Assembly: GCF_021155765.1 (NCBI RefSeq)
Contig: NC_060106.1
Coordinates: 9,369,501-9,433,500, forward strand
DNA from: Diprion similis
Lineage: Eukaryota > Arthropoda > Insecta > Hymenoptera > Diprionidae
Reading direction: 5' to 3'
Length of the DNA: 64,000 nucleotides
The first letter of the stretch is position 1, and each line of letters begins with the position of its first letter. Both the position numbers and the translations under genes were made by a program. Under the pieces are notes generated by a model that saw only the letters and a list, made by a program, of their open reading frames with translations, was not told the DNA's origin and ran no database searches. Positions 40,301 to 52,500 of this stretch are shown one piece after another.

Positions 40301-42810
40301 GATTGTGAAAGTACACGTGAAGATGCGTGTTTATACATTGTCAGATTGAGGATGGTGCAACGTTAATAGCCATGCAATTGATACAATTTCACTCACGAAT
40401 TGTACCACTGGCCCAAAATAGCGTCGGCCTGAAATTGTGTCAGGTTAAATGCACTTCACGAGCAAAGCGACGAGTGTTAAACGGTGCGACTATGCAACTG
40501 CCACCTGCGATGAGACGTGCTTAATTATTACCAAGTTTTCGTTGGAACTAATGAAATTTTGTCAAACTATTCGTTTGCATATCGTTGGACCGTTTAAATT
40601 TTAAATATATCGTTTGTATCTGAATTTATTTTTACAGTTTCCTCAGACAGGAAACTCGAGGGCGATCGTCTCCGGTTTGGCGTCGCGACGCTTCGTGGCG
40701 TCTCCTTGGTGTAGTGGTGATATGCGTTTCGCAAAGGCACCTTCTCAAAATAGCCATTAGCCCGCCTAAACAATTTCACTCATATTACATCTCCCGAATG
40801 TTTTTTCTGCCGCAAGCTCTCTGCGAGTACTTCTTATAATCACGAAACGTAAAATACCGCGATTACATTTTCCTAGATCTCTGCTGCTCCTCGTCGCATT
40901 GGACGTTCACGCGTACTATTTAAAATATTTCATATCTTCAGCGAAATATCTTTCAAACTCTTTGTATTCTAATGTCAGAGAGACGAATTCAGCGTCGTGA
41001 TTCAAGTCACGTCCGTCCAGCCACTGCAGGCAGTGGTATACCCAAGTAATCGCTTAGATTTCTTTAGTGCATCAACACCGCGTAACTTGAACCCCTATGA
41101 GTATTCGGAGCAGAAGCTGTCGCAATTGGTTGCTCCGCTTCTCTGAAATTTGACTCGATATCATTTTCGCCTTTCTCTAATTTTGTTATACTTTCCGCAA
41201 GTCACTGGTTTTTCTTAAATTCAATGGCGAAGCACGACTTTCGTAAAACATGGAAGTAACTTAATCCCGTCTGATTGAATTCAAGCTCATCTAATCTGAC
41301 ATACTTAATACAATTCCCACATTATAATTTCCGGTGGTGAATCAATGATCTGGTTGTTCAGCGAGAGCGTGGCGTATAATATTCTGTGCTCAAAGGCGAC
41401 TGTTTACCAAATGGCATAGGCATTCTTTGTTTAAATATTTTTACTCGGATAGAATTAGTCATGCACGATTCCGATCTCACTGCATCAGTGAGACTCTCTC
41501 CCACCTTCGAGAATACAGAAATATTTTTACAACTCTAATCACAACGCCGCCTTTATTGTTATACGTGTATAGTTACGACTGACCGTTAAAACAATTTATA
41601 CGAACCGCGAAAATATATGAAGCATGTTAGAAAGGCACGTATGTATTTGTGTCTTATACGCGAGTTCTGGTGACAACGTCAGGCTGGTTTCTACACGCCG
41701 ATATAATTGCTTAGATAATTTGGCACGAGCACGACGAGTTGAAAAGGAGAAGTATGTGAAAAAAAAAGAAAACCAAGAAAAAAGATAACAGTTGGCAACG
41801 AATCGTGTTATTCAAACTACACAAAAATGTTGGCATTATTCTGCAATTGCGCAATCACTCGCTTAGACACTTATAACATTGCTATGCATAATAATGTTGA
41901 ACATCTTATTTCGGTAATGCGCGCGCGTAATAATTTTGTCAAATTTATAGATAAACAACCAGGGCTGGCGAAGAGTGCAGATACCTATAGCGAAGCGTAA
42001 CGTCGGTTCTTCAAATGCCTGCACCGCGGTTTCTGGCGCGCGATATAAATTAAGCAACGCGTATCACGTTACACAAAATCGCTCTTGAAAGCCTTGTGTA
42101 CATATTTATCCGAGGCACGCAACAGATTCGCGATATCATAAACAATGAATGAACGATGGAATGCGTTAGTTGTATTCAATACTGCGATCAGCAGGTGACG
42201 AAATATGCTCAGTCATGAACTTCGAACAATTCTCTATCCATGTTTCAAGGTGACTTGTATACATATGTAATATATTTATCGGACTTTACCATTTCAAAAT
42301 ATTTTATTTCCTGGCGGCGATTTACTAGACTATATCGGTAATGTGATTTCAAACTTATTTATACAAGTAAAGTTGAACTTTGAATTTCATGCAATCATCG
42401 GACGTCCATCAACTTGCAACAATTTCAATCGATTCTCTGCTTATAAAATTGTGAAAAAGTTTTCACCCGTTGTATGCAAATTGATGACAACACGTCGCAA
42501 TTACTTATTTCACGCCGTGAAATGAGAAAAGCAATATTATTTGCGTCGTATCGGTCTATATATTAAAGAGAAGAAGAAATCGTTGAAAATTTGAATTGTA
42601 ACTAATTGTAAAACTAAAGATGTACAGTGGATACTACTGCATACCGATTTCCAACAAAACTACGTGTGATAATTGGGCAACGAGAAAGTAATTACGAAGA
42701 CTAACCTTCTGAACGACGAGGGGTGTTCCAAAATCCTTACCACCTTGAAGTCGGAAGCCCCAAGGTGAATTATCAAACCTGGATAACTTGACGCTGATTA
42801 GCTGCGCCAT
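13044..42810 (-). CDS. Zasp52: Zasp52, Z-disc PDZ-LIM protein (Alp/Enigma family)
   Basis: A muscle Z-disc and integrin-site scaffold; the PDZ domain binds alpha-actinin. Exons: 42810-42706, 27865-27714, 27628-27457, 27361-27225, 27100-27000, 26397-26229, 24525-24337, 23913-23799, 23299-22916, 22013-21881, then either 18635-14942 or 14518-14437, then 13905-13719, 13568-13448, 13361-13246, 13121-13044. All junctions keep phase, giving 1950 aa (giant exon) or 746 aa (short form). PDZ: FDNSPWGFRLQGGKDFGTPL, GDSVIKVNNTDTFNLRHKDA. ZM motif: YNSPVGIYSEETIAETL. LIM1: CADCERLIV joined to GVFVRIKDKNLHVECFKC. LIM2-4: ITALGNIWCPDHFVCVNAQC, IGKHFHPECFNCSYCGKLF, CFSCGFPVEAGDRWVEAL, ending GRPFCKNHAR then TAA at 13046-13044. 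Exon 23299-22916 (128 codons) is a symmetric cassette that can be skipped without a frame change. The long first intron is typical of genes with alternative muscle promoters. Confidence 0.96.
14437..14518 (-). CDS. Zasp52: Zasp52 alternative LIM2 half-exon (short isoform)
   Basis: An 82-nt exon, entered in phase 1 (CAACAG acceptor) and left in phase 2 (AAG|GTGCGT donor). It encodes FRPVCHSCNSEITR, the first zinc-binding Cys pair of LIM2, and continues directly into the GPFITALG exon at 13905. It is interchangeable with the end of the giant exon, which supplies VPLCGYCNSYVR instead. Splicing the giant exon into this one would give AG|C TAA, an immediate stop, so the two are mutually exclusive by frame. 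Confidence 0.88.
14942..18635 (-). CDS. Zasp52: Zasp52 giant exon (long isoform)
   Basis: A single 3694-nt exon encoding about 1231 residues of low-complexity linker. It is rich in Gln, Glu, Pro, Ser and Cys, with a His cluster (SHHHHHVCHQPC), a Pro-Glu repeat and RSRSQTP-type segments. It ends in PKRGRGILTQQGGPGSRVPL and then CGYCNSYVR, the alternative first half of LIM2, at a CAG|GTACAG donor. The open frame extends upstream to an ATG at 18684, but that stretch is a pyrimidine-rich tract ending in CCCGTACAG. I therefore place the acceptor at 18635, which joins in phase to exon 22013-21881. The frame also runs past the donor to a stop at 14698, encoding a hydrophobic tail that is probably intron. 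Confidence 0.88.
17838..17883 (-). repeat. In-frame Pro-Glu dipeptide repeat in Zasp52
   Basis: A degenerate GAACCA-type hexamer encoding about nine Pro-Glu pairs within the giant exon. Synonymous variation between units (GAG/GAA, CCA/CCT/CCG) suggests selection on the protein rather than a fresh slippage event. Confidence 0.85.
20027..20064. repeat. (GTAT)n microsatellite
   Basis: About eight tetranucleotide units, with GTAC variants at both ends, inside a Zasp52 intron. Confidence 0.9.
21347..21366. repeat. (GT)n microsatellite
   Basis: About ten GT units preceded by GCGTGCGTGC, inside a Zasp52 intron. Confidence 0.9.
22420..22447. repeat. (CA)n microsatellite
   Basis: About fourteen CA units in the Zasp52 intron between exons 22013-21881 and 23299-22916. 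Confidence 0.92.
28281..28313. repeat. (GA)n microsatellite
   Basis: About sixteen uninterrupted GA units near the 3' end of the Zasp52 first intron. It generates spurious RERERE and SLSLSL reading frames on the two strands. Confidence 0.95.
32111..32644 (+). CDS. Unrecognised membrane-protein-like ORF nested in Zasp52 intron 1
   Basis: A 177-codon intronless frame from the first in-frame ATG, on the strand opposite to the host gene. I do not recognise it. There are three likely membrane segments: residues about 58-78 (LSMIGMLLSIIATQYSVEYF), 83-97 (ITVSILFISVLVKCL) and 130-150 (FAWTYFSYLALYVYYWYFF). They are separated by polar loops, and the C-terminus is short and acidic (SENGESYLN). Codon choice is mixed, with no internal repeat. 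No upstream exon, TATA box or polyadenylation signal can be assigned. It is the longest plus-strand frame of the window outside Zasp52 antisense and stands alone in otherwise stop-rich DNA. It could be a nested gene, one exon of a spliced gene, a decayed retrocopy or chance. Confidence 0.4.
   Translation: MLYDLLYASALVRLISEAARVHFLRAGSGKESAGKQSTVFAEYFCNLNRRKLLSMIGMLLSIIATQYSVEYFMTPTAITVSILFISVLVKCLHQCQKPHRVNRNLPSSIIYTYIKPPWMYSFTNFAWTYFSYLALYVYYWYFFEAIQQMVLIAGINEVFDTIFSFYTYSENGESYLN
33251..33290. repeat. (TA)n-rich tract
   Basis: A TA dinucleotide tract with one GC interruption in the Zasp52 first intron. Confidence 0.85.
36082..36097 (+). repeat. G16 homopolymer
   Basis: Sixteen consecutive G on the plus strand, immediately after GGTGGCC. 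It could form a G-quadruplex or be a sequencing-length artefact. Confidence 0.95.
37471..37495. repeat. (TATC)n microsatellite
   Basis: About six TATC units in the Zasp52 first intron. Confidence 0.9.
40237..40252 (+). repeat. G16 homopolymer, second copy
   Basis: A second run of sixteen G on the same strand, preceded by GAGGGGAA, about 4.1 kb from the first run in the same intron. Confidence 0.95.
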
Positions 42811-45552
42811 CACTCAAACTTTTTAAATAACAAATTCCAATTGGTGATTAAAATTTGTAAAAGCAATTCGAACAATCGACGAAAGGAAACTTGCGCCAAA
42901 CGAGCATAAAAAAAAACCTAACAACCGATAATACGACAAGTACAGTTTATACTTGTTTAAATGCAACGCGCGTTTTACAATAAAATCTTACAATTAATTT
43001 ACTATAACGTTATCTTTTTAACGACAATTAACTTTCTTCCTTTACGCTATATATGCGAAATCTGATTCCAAGGACGCGAAGTTGGTAACGAAACGATCGG
43101 GAGTGACTGTCTAAGCACCGCGACGATGTTCTCGAGGAACGCGAAAACCGGAGTAAACTCTGGTCACTCGGGCAGGAGCTCTCTCCATGCTCTCCAAACC
43201 GGCGACCACGGCGCGCATGCGTCGTACCGCACGAAGAGATTCTACTGGGATCTACTGGGATCGGGTCGGCGAGCCGCCAGCGTTGGCATTCTCAGCATTT
43301 CCCTCCAGCTCTTCTTTGCGCTTTGGCTATCCGGTGCCCGCAGCTCCTCGTCGCGTCCATGGCGAGCTGACGTATAGACTTAATTGTTAATTGATAGCCA
43401 CCGTAACATTCCGCTCAGGAATTTCCTGCTGATAGCTACGTCGCCGAGGCTATGTGATATCCACTGAACTCGGTAGCCGAGAACTTGACACGACTTCGAA
43501 AATTGAAATTTCCTTACGGGATTCCCCAGAATGCGCAAAAACGCGAGACCTGCAAACATACGAGCGTGTAATCACGTTTTACCGTCAAGCTTTCAACGTC
43601 GAATTATAAAAGCGTTTATCCGCAATCGGAGCAACGCTAACGATAACGAGACGTTGTGTTGCTTTAGGAGTTTTATCGTTTAACTCAATGTCTTCGTATC
43701 GGAGGACGTTAGATCATTCCACACTTGCCATGACCAACCTGGTTCCGCAGCGTTCAACCGCACGGAAGCCGCAACGCGGTTCACTTACTTCCGCTGCCTG
43801 ACGTTGCTGCAGGAGATCTCCAGAATTCTTGTTTAAACGTATTTCTGGGAAATTGTGCGAAGCCTACGTGGCGCGCACGTCTTTGGCATATCAATTAGAC
43901 AATTACTATCGCGAGTAGGACGCGTCGTAGCATTTATTGCAGTTCTTGCTCAGCCGCTGCTGCATTCCCCTCCGCCAGGACCACTGCAGCGGTCACGAGA
44001 ATGCGAACTAGTTCGTGAATCATTCTTACAGCGTTTTGCATGAATTGTTGCAGGTACGAGGGGCCAGCCGTGGCTATAATATCCTCGGCTGAAAACGACC
44101 AGGAGCAGACCACCACGCAACGGTCCGAAGCTAGTCAGCGATAGTGAGTCAACGCTTTCGCTGCACCATCGCCTGTCTTTCGGAACTTGCGCCTACGTAA
44201 GTATGCTAAATGATTGTGAATTAGAATCGCGATGACTCGTTTCCTGGCATTCGAAATGTACTTATTGTTAGTTTTATACTTGTCACTGCATGTACGGCCG
44301 TAATTCCTGACGCACGTCACCGTAGATTGGTATAATGTGATATCACACGTCTAATCGGCTTTAGATATCAATAATTCGACGATCAAGTTCAACGAACAGG
44401 TATGATAATTCCACGCCGAAAGCAACGGCTATCGAAACGATGTATCTTTTTGGTAAAAACAACTTTGATCAATCGTTAATCGTTGAGCTCGTGAACGGCG
44501 GTTATTTCAACCACAAAATCAGCTAAATTTCTCAGTTACATGTATCGATTTCGCCAACGACGCAATAAGGACACCTCATCATTCATTCACGAAACCGAAT
44601 CGGTATCTGAGTGTGTCACCGATCGATCGTTGACTAAGAGATTTCCATGATTTCTTTGAGAGGTTGCGTAAAAATAGCGGCTCTGTCTTCGAGTCATTGC
44701 GATACACACATTCGTCAAGAACAAGGAAACTGTCAGCAACATTAACGCCTCGGAATAACGAATAGAAATTATTTTCCGCCCGTGCGGTATTCACGCATAA
44801 TAATCTGTGGTTCGAAGAAACTCACTCGAGTCTTTGACATCGATAAAAACTCTCTGCGCTACATGTATGGTCGAAGAAGGTCAACGATTAATTGCACTTA
44901 GCACAGATTATGCGCAAATAACGCAATTGGACGTTTAAATCTGACTTTCATTGTCGCGCATTTCTGAATCCAATCGATCAAGAATGATTGCGCAGTTCAG
45001 GCATCTGCATGCAGGGATGCGTGACCGGCGACAGGATTAAAATATTTCAGGGGTTTAGATTTCGGAGTACATGAGACGAGTCTGAGACATGGGGAACCAT
45101 CAGACGGGGCGGTCGCGACGAGAAACTCATTATCGGCAGACGGTAGTAGTCATTAACCCCGGGGAGTTTCTGTCTAAATATATCGCGTCAAAATCAACAG
45201 CTCTTGCACGCGTGTCTTGTATAGGTATGTGACCGCAGGATATTACCCATAGGTGCGTAGGAAGCATCGGATAATGTACGAACCGAATGGACTTCTGGCC
45301 GTCATGTCAAGCTGATGCAGTGACGGACGATACTTTTCACCAGATTCCATAGATAATCCGGCTTACACGATGCTTTACTAACGGCTAAGCTGGGGATGAG
45401 GAGAGATTCCGGTGCTCGTTTGAAATAAGGGCTGCCTTGGCGACGCGGTGCAGCTTGGAATTGTAGAGTTTAAATTTAGTCGTTTTTACGGACGAGCTAT
45501 AGCATCGACCGAACTACTCCTATCATTGCAGCTCGTATAGGTGCACAGCTTC

Positions 45553-45588
<36 letters not shown>

Positions 45589-46540
45589 GCATTATTACAT
45601 GATCTGAAGTGACTGCAGGCGCTGTTGTTAAAAATAAGACTTTTTCTATGTGTTCAAATCCGCAGTCGATAGCTAAGAAGACTCGATGCAAGTCCATGTA
45701 AATCCGGAAGTAAAACAATGGTGAATTCTTACTTACATTTAGAACAATTCGCTACTTCCTTTGCGTTTTTTTTTCTTCTTATTCGCTAATAACGCTTACG
45801 GGTGAAAAAAGAGAGGAAAATGGAATCCTATGTCGAAACGATTTAACCTTTTTTTCTGACTTGCGGTTCGAGTTCGGAGGATTGCAGTTTGACGGAAGCC
45901 AGTTGCACACTTTATGGTACAGCGACTCATGTATTTCAGGAGATACGTAATGCTGCTTTAAAATCTACACTTCAATAGACATTAAAAAAAAAAAAGAAAA
46001 AATAGAGATCTCCTGATCGTAGAAATAACAAATTTGAGGAAATATTTTTTTTTGACGCGTGACGGCGGTCGATTAGCTGACCATGAGCACGGAAATTACA
46101 AATACAGCGACTCACGGAGAATCTTAAAACATTTTATCCAATCAGCAAGTCTGCCGTATTTTCAATTTCACGCTTTACCGCAGCGAAACGTAAGCTTTTA
46201 TAGAACGAAGTAACGAACACTTTGGAAAAATCCTTGACGTAAAGTTATCCAACTGGTACAGGGTACGTAATATTATATACGTATAGGTTGTTTTATTTTT
46301 TAATTCCTTATCTTGAGAAAATCAAAATATTCCTAGCAATAAATATTATACAGTAAAATGATTTTATCGTACAGTAAGTTTAATTACTATCAAGCTAAGT
46401 TTACATTTTATTTCATTTATTTTTCCTTATCTAGTAAATTCTTACTCGAAACAAGCGACTCGGCCACTTACTTACTGTAATTTATTATATTTGTATGGTT
46501 AGAATTCTATTCATTATATTATAGTATTATCCGTAAAAAT
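42811..46540. other. Spacer between the Zasp66-like gene and Zasp52
   Basis: About 3.7 kb. The part next to 42811 is the Zasp52 5' leader and promoter side. A more GC-rich block at about 43120-43390 includes a short direct duplication TCTACTGGGA (43241-43260). The part next to 46540 is the Zasp66-like 3' UTR; TTTATT near 46482 is a possible minus-strand polyadenylation signal. Frames in between show no family signature. Confidence 0.6.
45554..45584. repeat. (GA)n microsatellite
   Basis: About fifteen GA units in the spacer between the two ZASP genes. Confidence 0.95.
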
Positions 46541-49500
46541 TTAATTATCGGTGATCGTTGTGCGCTCGGTAGTTTGATCCTCTATAACACTGGGAGTTGG
46601 TGATTTCTGCAACGGATAAAAATATCTTTGTAAAACCTTGCAATATTTGTGCAGGATACGTAACGCCATTCTCGACGGTGCCAACAAAAAAGCAGTATTT
46701 GTAATAAATAATAACTCAGTCTAAAGAACCGCATTCTAGCATACCGATGCTCGACATTCCAGGATGTGTACCAAACGAGGATGTAGAAGACAAGGAAAAC
46801 CGGATGACAGGTGGCATGGCGCCACCATTCGGAAAATAAAGAAATAACAATTAAACGTAAAAGGAGAAATAATGTACGTACGACTCGTTCGAGGATATCT
46901 TCCGCCGCGATAACCTTGGCTGGTCGAACCGGGATCCCTTTTTGCGGTTCTGCCTCCATTTTGTGGATCATTTTATAAGCCGAAGAATTCATCAGGTGGT
47001 CGTAGTTCGGCAGGTTTGTTTTCTCGTATTTCTTGAAATTTATCCTGGAAACAGACCCTCGGTTAGTTGAAAGAAAAAAAGCTAACGATGCGGAGGAAGT
47101 TGACCTAGTGCAGTTTTTTACTTCCTCACAGCGTCTGTATTCTGTACACAAATTATTGTGGGCAAAAAGTTTGCGGAAACACGTTGCCTCTGGTTTTAGC
47201 CTGGCGAATTACCACCGTGTGATTGCAAATATGTCTATTATTCATACGTCACGTGCATTTACACGAAACTGCTGGGGCTCTGCTCGTTTTCGGCAGGAGT
47301 AGAGGACAAAAATACTGTTATATCATCGTCATACTCATATACACATCGCCTATCTTTAAATAGCTCACCCAAGCGCTCGGCCGTTTAGAACTTCGGCTTG
47401 GGAAGATAAAACCTCGGCGATCATTTCGTCATTGAAAAAGTCATTCGGACACCTCCACCTCCTCCCGTAGGTTAGCTCGACCTGTTTAGCCTGGGGCCAG
47501 AGGTCTTTCGAGTGTTTTCTCCCCTGTTTTTGCTGAAATCGATATAATCGTCAATTCGGCATGGTGCAATTTCTTCAATCGTCGCTTCTTCGGGGAAGAG
47601 TAAACGTTGGGTAATACATTATTTACTTGGCGAACCCGCGTGCCTCATTCTCAGTATTAGTTTATTCCTTCACGCCTCAGGCAGGACAAGACGGAGAGCT
47701 TTAGGGATTTTGCACGTGACATTACTGATCAATTCACACTGGATTCGCAATTCATGAGACACTGGTGGCCCAGCGTACCTATCGCATTCGCAATCTATGC
47801 AGGTGACACGTTTCCTCAACAGAACACGAGATCCGATGGTTACGTACAACGATTAACATACGTGAAATGTCGCACTCGTTTTTATGCACGTACAACAAGA
47901 ATACGAAATTCTGATCGAATCCGTGGTTATTCTTAGACTTGGTGACATCAACGTGCAACACAGGGAAAGAAAAAACATCTTGTTAGATATCATGAATGCA
48001 ACGGAAATGAAGCTGACATCGTAGGTGGTTCGAATCGAGATCATTCGGACTGCGTTGTGGCATTGAATACAAGGCTGGAACACCCCAGCGTATTCAATCT
48101 GACAGTAGAGTGATTCACGGTAATTGTCAGTCGGATTCAAAATATTTAGGGACAAGATTTCTCTCTCTTTCATTCCGCTGAGGATAGATTCCAGTAAAAA
48201 CTAGCTTATTGCCTTTGGAATGATAAGAAACCGGCGACTGGGTTCACCTTTGGCCAGATTCGAAGTCGGTTTCAATTGAATGAATGGTCCGAGACCTTGG
48301 ACCTTTACGAATGAATCATCATCACGTTATCGGTCCGTGTATTTTATCAGTATATAGGGAGAGTCCGCGGTTGAAGATTTTTATAAGCATTTAAGAGCAT
48401 CGTACGTAGATAAAGAAATTGGTAAAGTGCAACGATCTGAATTCGGATAAAAGATTGATTCTTATTAAAATCGTTACATTCATGTGTGAATATAAGGTGA
48501 GAGACAATTGAACAGAGGAAATTCTGGGCCAAACATCCTTTCACGTATAATAATATACCTGTAATTCTTGTATGACTTGATCTTTTGGCGACAAGTTCGG
48601 GTCTGGTTTAAAGCTCCCTATAATACATTCGGTTAACATTGTTTAACTTGCTATTTTGGTATTCGTGACTGTGTACAGTCACATGCGTGTATTCAGTTGA
48701 CGAATGCAACGAAATATACTCACTGTCGGATAATGCTGGACTTGCATCTCTCGATCTTATGATCTGCGTCTCGTAGGATATGACAAATTTCTTTACCCTA
48801 TCGTCCTTCACCTCTATCTCTTCGACAGGCTCGACTATCTTTGGAACATCGTCAGCTTCGGACGGTGCCGCACTAGGCTTCTCATCCCCGTGACTTTGAT
48901 CTTCGTCTCTATTTTCCTCTTCTCCATTCTCCCTTATGTCATCGATAATTTCTTCATAGTGATGCTCTTCGTCGATCATCAAACTTTGTTCGTCCTCTAC
49001 CTGTTCCGAGTAGTCTCCCTCGGTTATTTCCTTGGTCACTTCGGAATTTTGCTCTAAAAGAAATAGATATTGGTCACCGACAGTGCAGACTCAAGCTAAC
49101 GAGTCGTCGATTGGGCCTGTACCTGATGCTAGACGACTACTGCTCAGACTGTCTTTACTCACTCCGCTGAGTTCCATTATTTTGTACAGTTGTTCCGAAA
49201 CGATTCTTAAATGTGTTTCTATCTCGCTGGGCAATTGCTTGAGAGCTAGTAGTTGGCTCTGTACGCTTTCCAATTGCTTCTCGAGATTCAGCTCTGTGGT
49301 CACCAGCTCTTTCATCTTTTCTTTGTCGAATTTGGGCACAGATATTTGTTCAATACTTATCTCTGATTCATGAGTTTCGCAAGTTATTTCTTCGGTTCGA
49401 ACAGAATCTTGCTCCCCGCAATCGCCCCACTCAACAACCTCAGTAATTTCTTCGATAACTTCCGTCATCCCGTCAGCCTTTGATTCTGGTCGCGATAATT

Positions 49501-52500
49501 CTTCTTCGGAATTACAAACTGGAGGTTCTGGTGTCGCCGTTGGCGTTGGTGCAGGTGTGGTCTTCTAGAGTTGGAGAACAAAAATCGTGAATTTATTTTT
49601 GATCTACAAGTGTCCGTGAAAAGTACTCGACAATTGCCGTATGATGGAATGTTATGTCGAAACATCACCTGGGTCAGAATGATCGTCAGTCTACTGAAGC
49701 GAATAACAGAGTAAATTACACCGCAAATTACTTGTACTTTCACACGAACACTTTTCACAGTCTGAAGGATTTGCTGAGGATGATATTGCATTTAAATGAG
49801 TTTCTACACACTACGATTTTACCGGCAAGGTTATAATTTAGTGAACTCTTGTTTTGATATTCTCCAGATGTGAGCTTCGTTTATTATTTTTCATAACTTT
49901 AACCTATCCTACATGCAGGCTCAGATGCGTCAAATCAATGATATTATTCCAGTTGACCGCCTGTATTTCCATGTCGATGTTCTGTCCCACCGTGGAATTA
50001 AATGATAAATGAAATGCGATGGTAGTTCATAAACATGCCGTAAATAATATTCTTGACAATACTATACTAAAGTCAATCCTGAAGCAGTAAATTTCACGAA
50101 TGATTGGATATTATAAATCATCCTGCGAGGTAGCAACTAACGAATGATCTTCACTTATGGATGATTTATCACCCGTTATACATCACCGCAGTTCGACGAA
50201 TGACACCTATATTTCAGTCTGAACAGAAGTTGTGAGTATATTAATAAGTACATAATATACGTGGTAATGAAACATGATCAATGCGCCGATATATTTTCTC
50301 TGGTAATAAATATTCTTGTCACCTTTCAAAGAGGCAACTGCAGTCGCAAATCGTTCGCAAGTTATTAAAAGTGAGTAAACGCGGTGTACGTATGTAGAAC
50401 GCGATAACCCATGTAAAACAATCTCCTGATCTTTAAAGTACCGAAGAAACACTGACACTGACGTCCGAAAGTCATTTGTACGCGTAAATTAAGACCTTCG
50501 ATGCACACGGGATCGGAACGTAGGCGAACAACTTCGTAAAATTAATTCCAATATTATTCGTCACACCTTCGAACAATACCGTTGGCACGAAAGACAGCCT
50601 GCGCCCTGCACTCGACTGATCGTATCGAGACTCGATTTTCCCGGAGCAAATACGTTGGCTTCTTTCCGAAACGCCGATTACTTCGTCCTCTGACCGTTTG
50701 CCATTCGCGTTTTTATCGAATATCACATTTGAATTGGAATTTATTTGCTGCGGAGAACTGGACGAGGACGATATCTTTCCGTTCAAAGTTAATTCATTTT
50801 TATCTCTAGTCTTTGATCGCCTTCTACACTTTTCATCGAATATTTCGATGAAAGTTAAGTTTTTCTTCGAGGAAATGCATTTCGGCGGTAACTGGATCAC
50901 CGGTGTCATATGATTTCGAACGCATGCGGCATAAGCAGGGATTCGAACTTTTAAAATTGCGCGCCACCAGACTTTGTATTCGTGGTTTCATTTTGTCAAA
51001 CACATCGTAAGCCTTCCGACAAACTGACTTTGAACAAATTTTAACTCTTTTCCCGAAATTATGACCTTTATCATTTAAATGTTTACCACTTTCCGCGACC
51101 CTGATACTTCTCCTACGAAAAGTTCTATCTGTTAATGAGATGTGTTTTTTCGCTGGATTGCATATTCAAAATTTTCGCAGATAATAAACTTTTGAGTATA
51201 ATTTTTGCCTGCGTTTCGTCTCAGTTGGCTGAAATCTTATAATAATACGATTGAACGATTTGATATTTCTTACAATAATATTTTTCACTACAATAATCCA
51301 CGTATTCTTTCGATTCATATACTTTACAATATAATGTCTTACACAAAATTTTTTCGCCTCGTGCATTCCTTTCCGTGGCACACATGGTGGATTGAACTCA
51401 TGGTGAACCCGATTAGCTAAAACCCTAACACGATTTAATCAAGTGTCGTTTGTATCAAGATACTTCTTGAAATACCGTCTTTTCCAGTAAATTCTAGTTT
51501 TTCTATTCGTTTTGAATGGGATTAGCAGTGCCCCGCTCGTCAAGGTGGCCCAGTCTTTGCCCTTGAAAATGCTATATTCGAATTGTCGATGTTTGAAATA
51601 CAATTTTTCCACCTTGCGAATAGCATGCTTTGGCTTCACCCAAAATTGACTACGATTCCGAAAAACCGGTCGAAATATCACAGATTCTTCGTAATTACTA
51701 TAAAGTCTCTTAGAAAAAATGGAGTTCCTGAGGATTTCACTCCGCGTAGTTTCATCTAACGTCGAACTGTTGGGATTGTCCAGCCTCGCGGGCGTCGATT
51801 GGCTCTCGATATACATCGTTACCTGGGACGGCGGCTCCGGCGAGGGAATCGGGCCAAGAAGCCCTTTTTCTGTGAGCCGTTCGATGAAGCTCTTCTTTTT
51901 CTGCTTCTGGATCACGACGCGATATTGCTCGCCCTTCGGCTGTTCCGGTTCTGTCTTAGGCAGAGGTGGGGGTCGTTGAGGCTTCTGGAGGAAAGTTGTG
52001 GAGCGTTTCAGTTCCTGAACCTGAGGAGGGTCCGCCGTCTCGATTTTTTGGAGTTCCTCCAGGACTTTAGACTCTTTCAGCAGCGCGGCTCGGGGTCTGA
52101 GCTTTTTAAAGTTAACTCTGGAAATACGGAATCAGATATTAATCAAGCGGTAATTTTTTTGCCTGAGGACGGAAACTGGAAATAGAAAATATTTTGGATT
52201 CCTGCCTTACCCGAGAACCCCCTGTTCCGGCAACAATTCTTCCTCCTCGAGGATCAGCTGAGCTATTTCTTCGTCTGTTAAATTTTTATTCGCCACAACC
52301 TCGCTGTTTGCGTCCATAGGTTTGCTCATGAGTGCTTCTTCGTCAGGATCTACAACTTTTTCCGGAGTTTCGGACATTCTTTCAGATTCCGAAAATTCGG
52401 TCGTGCAAGGTTCAGGTACAGATTCTTCTGGCACTTCCGGAGAATAGACGGGTTTTAGTTCCTCAAGCTAAGATTTAGATAAAAATTTTCAAACAGTTCC

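Larger units (their letters stand above)
27866..42705. other. Zasp52 first intron, 14.8 kb
   Basis: Splits the PDZ domain between LVVQK and VNGGSPAE. Apart from microsatellites, two 16-base G runs and one plus-strand membrane-protein-like frame at 32111-32644, I find nothing with supportable coding content. Long first introns of muscle genes often carry enhancers and alternative promoters, but no such element can be named from this sequence. Confidence 0.7.

Noticed and set aside
43126-43390. Plus-strand frames upstream of Zasp52.
   Set aside because: They lie in the GC-richer 5' leader/promoter side of the minus-strand Zasp52 gene, with no family signature.
46582-47151. A 189-codon minus-strand frame covering a Zasp66-like exon.
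   Set aside because: Only the part at 47044-46882 is exon. The rest is intron that happens to stay open, and the tail has no coding character.
50936-51000. GTTCGAATCC on the minus strand, similar to a tRNA T-arm.
   Set aside because: The flanking bases do not pair as a T-stem, and no A box or acceptor stem is found upstream.
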